In this document: positions 53,886-63,599 of the stretch, piece by piece
How positions within the stretch are numbered: the stretch's first letter is position 1
Layout of the letters: each line of letters starts with the position of its first letter
Source: an uncultured Prevotellaceae bacterium
Lineage (GTDB): Bacteria; Bacteroidota; Bacteroidia; Bacteroidales; Bacteroidaceae
Length of the DNA stretch: 64,000 bases
Direction: 5' to 3'
Assembly (NCBI GenBank): GCA_900316285.1
Contig: ONCG01000007.1
Location: forward strand, 168,296-232,295
Position numbers and translations under genes: made by a program
The notes under the pieces: model-generated
The model's database searches: none
The model's input: the letters and a program-made list of their open reading frames with translations, nothing else
Told to the model about the DNA's origin: nothing

Positions 53886-53918
53886 TTTGGAGGTTACTAA
53901 AAAATGTCGTAACTTTGC
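53886..53918 (+). promoter_or_regulatory. Promoter of the OB-fold repeat protein gene
   Basis: TTG at 53887-53889 and TAACTTTGC at 53910-53918, 20 nt apart. Confidence 0.7.
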
Positions 53919-53954
53919 AGTCAAATATACATTATAACTTAAAACCAAACAATT

Positions 53955-56204
53955 ATGAAAAAAACTCTACGCTTTTCGCTGCTCAGCATGCTTCTGATGC
54001 TGTGTGGCAGTATTTATGCTGACGAAGTCAAGTTCGACTTCTCTACCGACGACGCGTATTCGCTGTTCGGCTTGTCTGGATTCTCCAGCAACGATTCGAA
54101 TGCTGGCGACATCACGGAAGACAAATCTGTAAAGTCGGGCGATGTGACCATCACCGTCTCACCCAGCGGTGTGAAAAACCCCAACCGTATGTGGGCAGGT
54201 TCTCTTCGTATGTACGGCGGCACGCTGACCGTTGCTTCTGCTGGCAAAAACATCACAGCTATTGATTTTGAGCTGAATAATAGTAAGTGGGGATCTGGCA
54301 ATACAGCCGACTCAGGTAAACTCGAGACTGGCAAGTGGACAGGCAATGCCAAGCAAGTTGTCATCAGTGTGGCTGCCAACACTCAGATTAAGTCAATGAC
54401 CATCACATTGGGCGAGGGCGGTGACACTCCTGACCCAGATCCAGACCCTCAGCCAGGCGAAATTAAAAAGGTGACCGTTGCCGAATTCAACGCAGCTGCT
54501 GAGAGTACCGACGTGTGGTACCAGCTCTCAGGTACTGTAAAGAACCTGAAGGACGGCGACATCTATGGTAACTTCGACCTTGAGGACGAGACGGGCTCCG
54601 TCTACGTCTACGGTCTGCTCTCTGAGAAGGGTGGCGAGAAGAAGCTCTTCCAGGAGCTGGCTGCCGCTAAGGGCATCAAGAACGGCACGAAGATTACTAT
54701 CATTGGTAACCGTGGCTCCTACAAAGACAAAATTGAAGTTTTGAATGCCTACTTCGTGAGCGTCGACGGCCAGGGCGAAGAGCCCGATCCTCAGCCTGAA
54801 GAGACCAAGAAGGCTACCATTGCCGAGTTCAACGCTGCTGCTGAGAGCTCTAACGTTTGGTATCAGCTCTCCGGCACTGTGAAGAACCTGCAGGATGGCG
54901 ACCAGTATGGCAACTTCGACCTCGAGGATGAGACAGGCTCTGTCTACGTCTATGGTCTGCTCTCTGAGAAGGGTGGCGAGAAGAAGCAGTTCCAAGCTCT
55001 TGCCGCAGAGAAGGGCATCAAGAACGGCACGAAGATCACCATCTGCGGTAACCGCGGCTCCTATGGCGACAAGATTGAAGTGGTGAATGCCTACTTCGTG
55101 AGCGTCGACGGTCAGGGCGACACTCCCGATCCTCAGCCCGATGAAATCAAGGATGCTACCGTTGCCGAGTTCAACGCTGCTGCTGAGAGCACCAACGTGT
55201 GGTACAAGCTGAAGGGTGAAGTGAAGAACCTGAAGGACGGCGACCAGTATGGCAACTTCGACCTCGAGGATGCTACTGGCAGCGTCTACGTCTATGGCCT
55301 GCTCTCCGAGAAGGGCGGCGAGAAGGGACAGTTCCAGGCTCTGGCCGCAGCAAAGGGCATTAAGAATGGCTGCAAGATCACGCTCATCGGTAATCGCGGC
55401 TCATACAAAGATAAGATTGAGGTGATGAACGCTTACTTCGTGAGTGTCGACGAGGCTGCTCCCGCCGAGCTGACCATCAGTGGCGAGGCTAACTTCGATG
55501 AGTCTACTGTCGTAACAATTACCCCGTCGGATGTTGACCACGATGTTTACTACACACTCGACGGTTCAGATCCTAAGACTTCTAGCACCAATAAGCGCTA
55601 CATGGAGCCGTTCACCATCACAGAGACGTGCACCGTGAAAGCTTGGGAAGAGGATGCCGACATCTATGCTGAGAAGAAGTTCACCAAGAACACTGTAGAG
55701 GTTGTTGAGGTGAGCGTTGAAGATGTCATTGCCGCTGCACCCGAGAACACCAATGCTGCCGACGGTCAGCAGAAGGTATGGGTGAAGGGTTACATCGTGG
55801 GCTATGTTGAGGGACAGGCCTATGCTACTGGTGCCCACTTCGATGCCGATGGTTGCGAGGTGAAGACCAACCTGCTGCTCGCCACCAACTACAACGAGAC
55901 CAACGTCGAGAATTGCATCCCCGTGCAGCTGCCTAATGGCGACGTGCGCAACGACCTGAACCTTCAGGATCATCCCGAAAACCTCGGTAAGGAAGTGAAG
56001 CTCTACGGCTATGTGCTGAAGTACTTCAGCGTGCCCGGCTTCAAGAATGTCACCGCCTACGAGTTCACTGGCAACACCAGCGTTAACGCCATCAATGCCG
56101 ACACTGTGAACGATGGCAAGATGTACAACGTGGCTGGCCAGCGCGTCGACAAGGCTTACAAGGGCATCGTCATCGTTGGCGGCAAGAAGATTGTCGTGAA
56201 GTAA
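53955..56204 (+). CDS. Exported protein with three OB-fold repeats, chitobiase-like domain and DUF6359-like domain
   Basis: 749 residues, signal peptide (cleavage after SIYA). Residues 23-155: beta-rich domain. Three repeats of 114 residues start at 54477, 54819 and 55161 (AEFNAAAES-VWYQLSGTVKNLKDGD-YGNFDLEDETGSVYVYGLL), an OB-fold often seen in Bacteroidetes surface proteins, joined by PDPQP linkers. Then VYYTLDGSDPKTSS (chitobiase C-terminal-like, about 515-580), a DUF6359-like OB domain (VWVKGYIVGYVEG, to about 715), and a C-terminal MYNVAGQRVDKAYKGIVIVG motif like the sorting tails of Prevotella secreted proteins (possibly type IX). Binding or adhesion role is inferred. Confidence 0.75.
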   Translation: MKKTLRFSLLSMLLMLCGSIYADEVKFDFSTDDAYSLFGLSGFSSNDSNAGDITEDKSVKSGDVTITVSPSGVKNPNRMWAGSLRMYGGTLTVASAGKNITAIDFELNNSKWGSGNTADSGKLETGKWTGNAKQVVISVAANTQIKSMTITLGEGGDTPDPDPDPQPGEIKKVTVAEFNAAAESTDVWYQLSGTVKNLKDGDIYGNFDLEDETGSVYVYGLLSEKGGEKKLFQELAAAKGIKNGTKITIIGNRGSYKDKIEVLNAYFVSVDGQGEEPDPQPEETKKATIAEFNAAAESSNVWYQLSGTVKNLQDGDQYGNFDLEDETGSVYVYGLLSEKGGEKKQFQALAAEKGIKNGTKITICGNRGSYGDKIEVVNAYFVSVDGQGDTPDPQPDEIKDATVAEFNAAAESTNVWYKLKGEVKNLKDGDQYGNFDLEDATGSVYVYGLLSEKGGEKGQFQALAAAKGIKNGCKITLIGNRGSYKDKIEVMNAYFVSVDEAAPAELTISGEANFDESTVVTITPSDVDHDVYYTLDGSDPKTSSTNKRYMEPFTITETCTVKAWEEDADIYAEKKFTKNTVEVVEVSVEDVIAAAPENTNAADGQQKVWVKGYIVGYVEGQAYATGAHFDADGCEVKTNLLLATNYNETNVENCIPVQLPNGDVRNDLNLQDHPENLGKEVKLYGYVLKYFSVPGFKNVTAYEFTGNTSVNAINADTVNDGKMYNVAGQRVDKAYKGIVIVGGKKIVVK

Positions 56205-56265
56205 AACACCACACTACCCTGCCCTTCACAAGCCAACAGGTAACCGGGCAGGAACCAACAACAGA

Positions 56266-56306
56266 GTGGCAGTATCTTGGAAACGAGGTGCTGCCACCTT
56301 TGTTTT
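56266..56306 (+). terminator. Terminator before susC
   Basis: GTGGCAG pairs with CTGCCAC across an 18-nt loop, followed by CTTTGTTTT. The rest of the 277-nt gap holds the susC promoter and leader. Confidence 0.65.
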
Positions 56307-56392
56307 GCCCCATTAATAAACAGTTATTTCCCTTTTACCAAACCATTATTCCCACCTGCAAATAATAATAATTAGTGTTTTTTCAACAAATA

Positions 56393-56425
56393 TTTGGTAT
56401 ACTGAGTTTTTTTCCTTACCTTTGT
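56393..56425 (+). promoter_or_regulatory. susC promoter
   Basis: TTTG at 56393-56396 and TACCTTTGT at 56417-56425, 20 nt apart, leader about 50 nt. Confidence 0.6.
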
Positions 56426-56481
56426 CGACAGAAATAAACAACCATCAATCATTTATTAACTAATCTAACTCACATTAATGT

Positions 56482-59400
56482 ATGTCTGGTAATTTCAAAA
56501 CCATGCGAACGACACTCGTGTCGCTCCTGCTGCTGATGGCTGGAACGCTTTCAGCGCAGACCATTAAAGGAAATGTTGCAGACAATACCGGCGAGCCTAT
56601 CATTGGTGCCACTGTCATGGAACAGGGCGTCAGCGGCAATGGCACTGTGACCGATATTGACGGCAACTTCTCGTTAGTGCTCAAAGGTTCGTCGAAGAAG
56701 CTGCAGATTTCATACGTAGGTATGAAGACGCAGACTGTCGACGTTGCCAACCAAAGCAATGTAGATGTAGTGCTCGACGACGAGGCCACAAGTCTGAACG
56801 ACGTGGTGGTCATCGGTTACGGCACGGTGAAGAAAAAAGACCTTACGGGTTCCGTGGCTACCGTCAACAGCGATGTGCTGCAGGCTGTGCCCGTGGCAAA
56901 TGCTTCCGAGGCCCTCACGGGTAAGATGCCTGGTGTGCAGATCACCACCACTGAGGGTTCGCCCGATGCAGAGGTGAAGATCCGCGTGCGTGGAGGTGGC
57001 TCCATCACCCAGAGCAACGACCCGCTCTACATCGTCGACGGCTTCCCCGTTGACGGTATCAGCGACATCCCTGCCAACGACATCGAGGACATCACCGTCC
57101 TGAAGGATGCATCCTCCACCGCCATCTACGGTTCGCGTGGTGCTAATGGTGTAATCCTCGTCACCACCAAGAGCGGTAAGGAAGGCAAGACCAAGGTCAG
57201 CTACAATGCCTACTACTCCTGGAAGAAGATGGCCAAGAAGATCGACGTCATCGGTGCACGCGACTATGCCACATGGCAGTATGAGCTCGCCCTGCTGAAG
57301 AACGGCAACGATCCTGAGAAGATTTCCTCCTACACCGACTACTTCGGAAACTATCAGGACATCGACATGTATGACAACATCGAGACCAACGACTGGCAGG
57401 AACTCGTCTATGGCCGCACGGGCAACACCTTCAACCACAACATCAACATCAATGGTGGTTCGGAGAACATCAAGTATGCCTTCAGCTACGCCCACATGAA
57501 CGACAAAGCCATCCAGGTAGGTTCGAACTTCAAGCGCGACAACTTCTCGCTGAAGCTGAACACCAAGCCCACCAAGCGCACATCGCTCGACTTCCAGGCA
57601 CGCTATGCCAACACCGACATCCGCGGTGGTGGTGCCAACGATGCCACGGGTTCCTACGACTCCGACCACCGTCTGCGCTATGCCATCCTCTATGCTCCGT
57701 TCCCCCTGAAGAACTTCGATGCTTCTGCTGGTAGTGCCGACGATGAGCTGGGTAACCTCTACAACCCCCTGCAGGTGCAGCGCGACAACGACCGCAAGAA
57801 GAACCGCAAGAACCTCAACATCGCCGGTGCCTTCGGTTGGGAAGTCTACGACAACCTCCGCCTGAAGACCGAGTTTGGCTACGACGACTACACCGAGAAC
57901 GACAAGCGCTTCTGGGGTCTTTCCACCTATTATATTAAAAATGTGCCCGCCGTCAACGTGCAGAACATGCCGGCCATCCGTATCACCGATACCAACCGCC
58001 ATCGCTTCCGCAACACCAACACGGCCAACTACGACTTCAAGAAGATTCTGAACAGCGACGACCACTCGCTCAACGTCCTGATTGGTCATGAGTACATCAT
58101 CACCAAGAAGCATGTCGATGCCGACGAGGCTCACGGCTATCCTGTCGACTTCGATGCTCCTACAGCATGGCGACTCACCGCTCAGGCACAGTCACCCTTC
58201 AGCATCGACGATGCCTACAGCGCCGACGACAAGCTGCTCTCCTTCTTCGGACGTCTGAACTACAACTACCTCGACCGCTACCTCCTCAGCGCTACATTCC
58301 GCGCCGATGGCAGCTCGAAGTTCTCCGAGGAAAACCGCTGGGGTTACTTCCCCTCAGTAGCCCTCGCATGGCGTATCTCCTCTGAGCCCTTCATGGAAGG
58401 CACCAGCAAGTGGCTCGACGACTTGAAGCTCCGTCTGAGCTATGGTACCGCCGGTAACAACAACATCCCCGTGGGCCAGCTCGTACAGATGTATGAGCCC
58501 AAGACCACGTCGTGGGTGAACGGCATCTCCTCCTACTGGGCTCCCTCGAAGGTGATGGCCAACCCCGACCTGAAGTGGGAAACCACCATCACCCGCAACA
58601 TGGGTCTCGACTTTACGCTCTTTGGCGGTGCCCTGAACGGTAGCATCGAGGCCTACATCAACACCACAAAGGACCTGCTCATCGAATTCCCTGTGGGTGG
58701 CACAGGCTACGACACGCAGTATCGCAACATGGGTAAGACCGAGAACAAGGGTGTTGAGCTCAGCCTCACCTGGCATGCCGTGAACAAGAAGAACTGGGGT
58801 ATCGACCTCGGTGGAAACATCGCCTTCAACCGCAACAAGATCAAGAGCCTTGGCATCATGGACGACTTCGGATGGAACACCAACTGGGCATCTACCGAGA
58901 TTGGCAACGACTACATGATTGCCGTTGGCGAGCAGCTCGGTACCCTCATGGGCTACAAGCTCGCTGGCACTGGCCGCTACGAGGTGAGCGACTTCTCTGG
59001 CTACGACGAGAAGGAAGGCTGGATTCTGAAGCCCGGTGTGCCCGATGCCACCAATATCGTTGGAACCGTGCGTCCTGGTACTATCAAGTTCATGGACGTG
59101 GCTGGCAACGAGGATGGAACTCCCGACGGACAGATCACGGCTGACGATATCACGAAGATTGGCACCATCAATCCCGACATCTTCGGCGGATTCAACATCT
59201 CTGCCCACGCCTATGGATTCGACCTGGCTGCCAACTTCAACTACAGCATTGGCAACAAGGTTTACAACGCCAACAAGGTGGAGTACACCAGCACTTCGAA
59301 GTACCAGTATCGCAGCCTCTGCAGCCTCATGGAAGCCGGCAAGCGCTGGACCAACCTCGATCCTGCTACAGGCCTGCTCACCAACGATGCCAACCGCCTG

Positions 59401-59724
59401 GCTGAACTCAACCAGAACACCACCATGTGGAGCCCCTACATGAGCAAGTTCGTGCTTACCGACTGGGCCCTCGAGGATGCTTCCTTCCTGCGCCTGAACA
59501 CGTTGAGCCTTGGCTACACGCTGCCCACATCGCTCACCAGCAAGGTTGGCATTGGCAGCCTGCGCTTCTACGTCACCGCCTACAACCTGCTCACCATCAC
59601 CGACTACTCAGGCTTCGATCCTGAGGCCGATGGTATTCGCAAGACCGCCCTCACGCCGAATTGCGACTACTCGTGCTATCCGCGCAGCCGCTCGTTTGTT
59701 GTTGGTTTGAACTTGAATTTCTAA
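56482..59724 (+). CDS. SusC-like TonB-dependent outer-membrane transporter
   Basis: 1080 residues. Signal peptide (cleavage near LSAQ), then a carboxypeptidase-regulatory-like domain (27-105, IKGNVADNTGEPIIGATV), TonB-box region VVVIGYGTVKKKDLTGSV, plug (IRVRGGGSITQSNDPLYIVDGFPV, GSRGANGVILVTTKSGK) and a barrel ending FVVGLNLNF. Imports oligosaccharides with its SusD partner, here probably pectic fragments by context. The ATG at 56503 (MRTTLVSLLL) is an alternative start. Confidence 0.95.
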   Translation: MSGNFKTMRTTLVSLLLLMAGTLSAQTIKGNVADNTGEPIIGATVMEQGVSGNGTVTDIDGNFSLVLKGSSKKLQISYVGMKTQTVDVANQSNVDVVLDDEATSLNDVVVIGYGTVKKKDLTGSVATVNSDVLQAVPVANASEALTGKMPGVQITTTEGSPDAEVKIRVRGGGSITQSNDPLYIVDGFPVDGISDIPANDIEDITVLKDASSTAIYGSRGANGVILVTTKSGKEGKTKVSYNAYYSWKKMAKKIDVIGARDYATWQYELALLKNGNDPEKISSYTDYFGNYQDIDMYDNIETNDWQELVYGRTGNTFNHNININGGSENIKYAFSYAHMNDKAIQVGSNFKRDNFSLKLNTKPTKRTSLDFQARYANTDIRGGGANDATGSYDSDHRLRYAILYAPFPLKNFDASAGSADDELGNLYNPLQVQRDNDRKKNRKNLNIAGAFGWEVYDNLRLKTEFGYDDYTENDKRFWGLSTYYIKNVPAVNVQNMPAIRITDTNRHRFRNTNTANYDFKKILNSDDHSLNVLIGHEYIITKKHVDADEAHGYPVDFDAPTAWRLTAQAQSPFSIDDAYSADDKLLSFFGRLNYNYLDRYLLSATFRADGSSKFSEENRWGYFPSVALAWRISSEPFMEGTSKWLDDLKLRLSYGTAGNNNIPVGQLVQMYEPKTTSWVNGISSYWAPSKVMANPDLKWETTITRNMGLDFTLFGGALNGSIEAYINTTKDLLIEFPVGGTGYDTQYRNMGKTENKGVELSLTWHAVNKKNWGIDLGGNIAFNRNKIKSLGIMDDFGWNTNWASTEIGNDYMIAVGEQLGTLMGYKLAGTGRYEVSDFSGYDEKEGWILKPGVPDATNIVGTVRPGTIKFMDVAGNEDGTPDGQITADDITKIGTINPDIFGGFNISAHAYGFDLAANFNYSIGNKVYNANKVEYTSTSKYQYRSLCSLMEAGKRWTNLDPATGLLTNDANRLAELNQNTTMWSPYMSKFVLTDWALEDASFLRLNTLSLGYTLPTSLTSKVGIGSLRFYVTAYNLLTITDYSGFDPEADGIRKTALTPNCDYSCYPRSRSFVVGLNLNF

Positions 59725-59730
59725 ACAATG

Positions 59731-59736
59731 AGGAGG
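59731..59736 (+). promoter_or_regulatory. Perfect AGGAGG ribosome-binding site of susD
   Basis: AGGAGG lies 8 nt before the ATG at 59745 and supports that start over an upstream one inside susC. Such strong Shine-Dalgarno sites are uncommon in Bacteroidetes. Confidence 0.7.
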
Positions 59737-59744
59737 ACAACATT

Positions 59745-61559
59745 ATGAAAAATTATATCAAGCTTTCTATATTATCGCTTTCTGTGATGGGACTGGCCTC
59801 GTGCGACATGGACGCACCCAGCATCTCCTCACTCGACGCCTCGTCGGTCTTCAGCACCTATTCACTAGCTGAAGCTGAAGTCATGTCGATCCACGTGTCG
59901 TTTGGCGAAACCAATTCCTATCGCGGACGCTTCCTGCCCTACTACGGCATCAACACCGACGTGGAATGGGGTAACACGCCTTCCTACAACGACCGTCTGT
60001 CCGACAAGCAGAGCCTTTGGAACTACAACACGCTCGATGCCAACGGACAGATGAACACCACCAACAATGCCTATGCAAAGTTCTACGAGGGCATTGAGCG
60101 CGCCAACCTCGCCATTGAGGGACTCCGCAACTATGGTAACATCGAGAACAATCCTGACATGGCACATCTGCTGGGCGAAGCGCTCACGCTGCGTGCCGTC
60201 ATCTACAACGACCTCATCAAGGCCTGGGGCGACGTTCCTGCTCGCTTCCAGCCCAACAACACTGAGAACACCTATCTGCCTCGCTCCAATCGCGATGTCA
60301 TCTACGAGCAGCTCCTCACCGACCTCGAGGAGGCCGAGAACTATTGCTATTGGGCAAACGAGAACAAGATCACCAAGACCACGGAGCGCATCAACAAGGA
60401 CTTCGTGAAGGGTCTGCGTGCACGCATCGCCCTCTATGCCGGTGGCTATGGCCTGCGTGGCGACGGCTATCGTCTCTCCAAGGATGCCAACCTGGCACCT
60501 GCCAAGATGTACGAGATTGCACGTCGGGAGTGTGAGGACGTCATCGCCCATGGCTCCAGCAAGCTCGGTGCCTTCAAGGACAACTTCCTGAAGCTCTGTC
60601 AGGACAATGTGGCAGCTGGTGGCGAGAGCCTCTGGGAGATTCCCTTCTCAGCAGGTCGTGGCCGCGTGCTCTACACATGGGGTGTGCGCCATCGCGCTAA
60701 GGACCAGTACACACAGCAGGCACAAGGTGGTGTCAACGGCCCCACCCCAACCCTCTACTACGACTATGACGCCGACGACGTTCGCCGCGACATCACCTGC
60801 GTACCCTACGAGTGGAGTCAGCAGCTCACCGATGGCAAGTCTCACGTCACGCTCACCAGCATCTCACGCTGGATGTTTGGTAAGCTCCGCTACGAGTGGA
60901 TGAGCCGCATTGTCACCTCCACCAACGACGATGGTGTCAACTGGCAGTACATGCGTCTGGCCGATGTCTATCTGATGGCTGCCGAGGCAGAGAACGAGCT
61001 GGGCAACACCAGCGTTGCATGGAGCTACATGAAGCCTGTGCTCGACCGCGTTCTTCCTGCTGCAAAGGTGGCTGCCCTGCAGGCAAAGTATTGCGCAAGC
61101 CAGAAGGCATTCCGCGAGGGCATCTACGAGCAGCGCGCCCTTGAGTTCGCTGGCGAGGCTCTCCGCAAGCCCGACCTCGTGCGCTGGGGCATCATCGACC
61201 AGAAGATGGATGAGGCAAAGGCCAAGATGAAAGCCCTTGCCAACCGCACAGGCGCCTACGAAGGTCTGCCCGACAAGGTGTTCATCTATCCTTCAGAGGA
61301 TGCCAACGACATTCGCATCTATGGTCTGAACAAGGGTGAGGACGATGCAGAGCGCATCAACCTCCTCAATGCCGAAGGATGGGAGTCCAAGAACTGGTTC
61401 ATCTCAAGTGGTTCCAATGCCCTCTCCGACGACATCATCGATGGTCTCTTCGTCGTGAAGCCCAGCACCCATTGCGTATGGCCCATCTGGAAGTGCTTCA
61501 TTGATGCCAGCAACAACATGCTGAACAACGATGGCAACCTCGGCCAGCTGTCCGATTAA
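59745..61559 (+). CDS. SusD-like surface glycan-binding lipoprotein
   Basis: 604 residues from the ATG at 59745. Lipobox MGLASC (Cys19). Helical SusD/RagB fold: YNDLIKAWGDVPARFQPNN, FVKGLRARIALYAGGYGLRG, NWQYMRLADVYLMAAEAENELG and YEQRALEFAGEALRKPDLVRWG are characteristic. Caps the SusC transporter and binds glycan. 20 nt after susC. Confidence 0.94.
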   Translation: MKNYIKLSILSLSVMGLASCDMDAPSISSLDASSVFSTYSLAEAEVMSIHVSFGETNSYRGRFLPYYGINTDVEWGNTPSYNDRLSDKQSLWNYNTLDANGQMNTTNNAYAKFYEGIERANLAIEGLRNYGNIENNPDMAHLLGEALTLRAVIYNDLIKAWGDVPARFQPNNTENTYLPRSNRDVIYEQLLTDLEEAENYCYWANENKITKTTERINKDFVKGLRARIALYAGGYGLRGDGYRLSKDANLAPAKMYEIARRECEDVIAHGSSKLGAFKDNFLKLCQDNVAAGGESLWEIPFSAGRGRVLYTWGVRHRAKDQYTQQAQGGVNGPTPTLYYDYDADDVRRDITCVPYEWSQQLTDGKSHVTLTSISRWMFGKLRYEWMSRIVTSTNDDGVNWQYMRLADVYLMAAEAENELGNTSVAWSYMKPVLDRVLPAAKVAALQAKYCASQKAFREGIYEQRALEFAGEALRKPDLVRWGIIDQKMDEAKAKMKALANRTGAYEGLPDKVFIYPSEDANDIRIYGLNKGEDDAERINLLNAEGWESKNWFISSGSNALSDDIIDGLFVVKPSTHCVWPIWKCFIDASNNMLNNDGNLGQLSD

Positions 61560-61599
61560 TGAGATTGAATTCACAATATAACTACGTAAATACTGAATT

Positions 61600-63225
61600 A
61601 TGAAATCAAATATCAAACAATTTATATCGGGACTCCCCTCCCTTTGGAGGGGTCGGGGGAGGCTCCTTATGCTGGGGCTGGCCACACTGGCCCTGGCATC
61701 ATGTGGCGACGTGGCTGACGAGATCACAAGCATCATCTATGGACGCAACTTCTCGCCCACCAACCTCGAGGCACGTGTGGTCAACCGCACCAACGTACGC
61801 CTCACATGGACTCCCGTTGAAGGGGCCACGAGCTATAACATTGAAGTGTTTGCCAACGATAGCCTCTCCTTCCAGGGCACACCTGAGAAGACCATCACCG
61901 GCATCACCAATGCACAGATTCCCTACACTGTGACGGGACTCTATGGACAGACACAGTACTCCTTCCGCGTGCAGGCCGTCACCGAGGGTGCCGAGTCGCG
62001 CGACTCAAAGTGGAGCGGTGCCTATGCCAAGACTGAAAGCGAGCAGATCCTCTTCAGCGTCACCGACGACGACATCACAGCGACCTCTGTCACCCTGCGC
62101 TGGCCGGCTGGCGAGGCTGCCGACCTCCTCACACTCAACCCGGGCAACATCACCCACACGGTGACAGCTGCCGAGGTGGCTGCAGGTGCTGCTACCGTGA
62201 CGGGTCTCTCTCCTGAAACCACCTACACCGCTACGCTCTCACGTCAGGGCAAGGTTCGTGGTAAGGTTGAGTTCACCACAGCCATCGACCTCGGTGGAGC
62301 CATCGCCGTCAATCCTGGCGACGACCTCGCAGCCATCGTGGCCTCTGCAGAGAATGGTGCAACGCTCGCCCTCTTCCCCGGCATCTATGGCATCAAGACT
62401 GAGGAAGCCGAGTTTGGTGGTTCGCTCACCATCGACAAGAACCTCTCCATCAAGAGTGTTCGCGCTGCCGACCGTGCCGTCATCCAGGGTCGTGTGAAGA
62501 TCGACAATGCTAGCCTCGACCTCTATCAGGTTGTCCTCGACGGAACAGGCACCGATGGTGGCCAATGCTTCGACTTCGTTGCCGACGGAGCTGTCGATCA
62601 TCTCGCCATCGAGGACTGCGAAGTTCGCAACTACACCAAGGGCTTCTACTACATCAACAAGGCCGTGAAGGTACAGAACATCACCATTAACAACTGCCTC
62701 ATCCACGACATCGAGTGCTCGGGTGGTGACTTCCTCGACAGCCGTAAGGGTGTGTTCAAGAACCTCACCATGACCAACACCACCGTCTACAACTGCGCCA
62801 AGGAGCGCGACGTGGTGCGCATGGACAATGTGGGCGACTTCGCCGATGTGGCTCCCGTCATCAAGTTCGACCACTGCACCTTCGCCAACGTAGGCTCGGG
62901 CGGTGCCAACTACCGCTTCTTCTACGTGCGTCATGCCGGTAACACCATCACCTTCACCAACAACATCGTCACCGACTTCTGCAACAAGCGTGGCTTTGCC
63001 AACCAGAAGACCACCGATGCTAATCCGAAGCTCGAGAACAACTACTACTGGAACACCCAGAACCTGCTCTCGCTGGCCGAAGGAAACACCGAGGCTATCT
63101 CCTGGTTCGACACCGCTGGTAAGGAAGTTGACCCGCAGTTCAAGAATGCTGCTGCTGGCGACTTCACCGTTGGCAACGAGGATGTGAAGTACTACGGCAT
63201 CGGCGACCCGCGCTGGACGAAGTAG
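61600..63225 (+). CDS. DUF4957/DUF5123-like surface lipoprotein with FN3 domains
   Basis: 541 residues, SusE/F position. Signal ends LATLALASC (Cys36). FN3-like domains at about 55-140 and 148-235 (VRLTWTPVEGATSYNIEVF, VTLRWPAGEAADLL); then a right-handed beta-helix (about 245-510) with DUF4957-like and DUF5123-like parts (INNCLIHDIECSGGDFLDSRKG, FTNNIVTDFCNKRGFANQ). Such proteins occur in pectin loci and may bind or process pectin at the cell surface. The stretch coding GLPSLWRGRGRLL (residues 11-23) is a copy of a REP-like element. Confidence 0.85.
   Translation: MKSNIKQFISGLPSLWRGRGRLLMLGLATLALASCGDVADEITSIIYGRNFSPTNLEARVVNRTNVRLTWTPVEGATSYNIEVFANDSLSFQGTPEKTITGITNAQIPYTVTGLYGQTQYSFRVQAVTEGAESRDSKWSGAYAKTESEQILFSVTDDDITATSVTLRWPAGEAADLLTLNPGNITHTVTAAEVAAGAATVTGLSPETTYTATLSRQGKVRGKVEFTTAIDLGGAIAVNPGDDLAAIVASAENGATLALFPGIYGIKTEEAEFGGSLTIDKNLSIKSVRAADRAVIQGRVKIDNASLDLYQVVLDGTGTDGGQCFDFVADGAVDHLAIEDCEVRNYTKGFYYINKAVKVQNITINNCLIHDIECSGGDFLDSRKGVFKNLTMTNTTVYNCAKERDVVRMDNVGDFADVAPVIKFDHCTFANVGSGGANYRFFYVRHAGNTITFTNNIVTDFCNKRGFANQKTTDANPKLENNYYWNTQNLLSLAEGNTEAISWFDTAGKEVDPQFKNAAAGDFTVGNEDVKYYGIGDPRWTK
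61632..61665 (+). repeat. REP-like element inside a coding region
   Basis: ACTCCCCTCCCTTTGGAGGGG then TCGGGGGAGGCTCC, same family as 3023-3054. It is in frame within the signal peptide region of the DUF5123 lipoprotein and codes the basic n-region. Confidence 0.8.
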
Positions 63226-63273
63226 TCAGCACTCCGGATGCTCCCCTCATAGAGCATTCCCCATACATCAAAA

Positions 63274-63316
63274 AGCCCCGGCCATTCCATCGTGAGTGGC
63301 TGGGGTTTCTCTTTTT
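63274..63316 (+). terminator. Terminator of the susCD locus
   Basis: GCCCC-g-GCCA pairs with TGGC-t-GGGGT around a 12-nt loop, followed by TTCTCTTTTT. Confidence 0.8.
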
Positions 63317-63373
63317 CACCGAACATCTAAAATCGCGAAAACCACTACCGAAACCATATATAATTCCCCCAAA

Positions 63374-63402
63374 TGTAGGGACGCGACGTGTCGTGTAACT
63401 GG
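63374..63402 (+). repeat. GTAGGGACGCG palindromic repeat, single copy
   Basis: TGTAGGGACGCGACGTGTCG then TGTAACTGG, matching the copies near the left end. Confidence 0.8.
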
Positions 63403-63445
63403 AACCAGCCGAGCAACAGGAGCCAGCCGTGCAACAGGAACCAGC

Positions 63446-63599
63446 TATGCTCCTGCACCCCAAAAGCAATGCTCTCAGCCCCCAAAAGCATTGACTTTAG
63501 AAGCCCAAAGCATTGACTTTAGGACCCCAAAGCATTGACTTTAGAACCCAAAAGCATTGACTTTAGAACCCAAAAGCATTGCTCCTGAGGTGCCAAACC
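63446..63599. repeat. Array of seven 22-nt units
   Basis: Units start at 63446, 63468, 63490, 63512, 63534, 63556 and 63578. Consensus ATTGACTTTAGAACCCAAA plus AGC; same start (ATTG), same end (AAAGC) and same length as units in the 432-673 array. Four central units are nearly identical, suggesting recent expansion. Confidence 0.9.
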
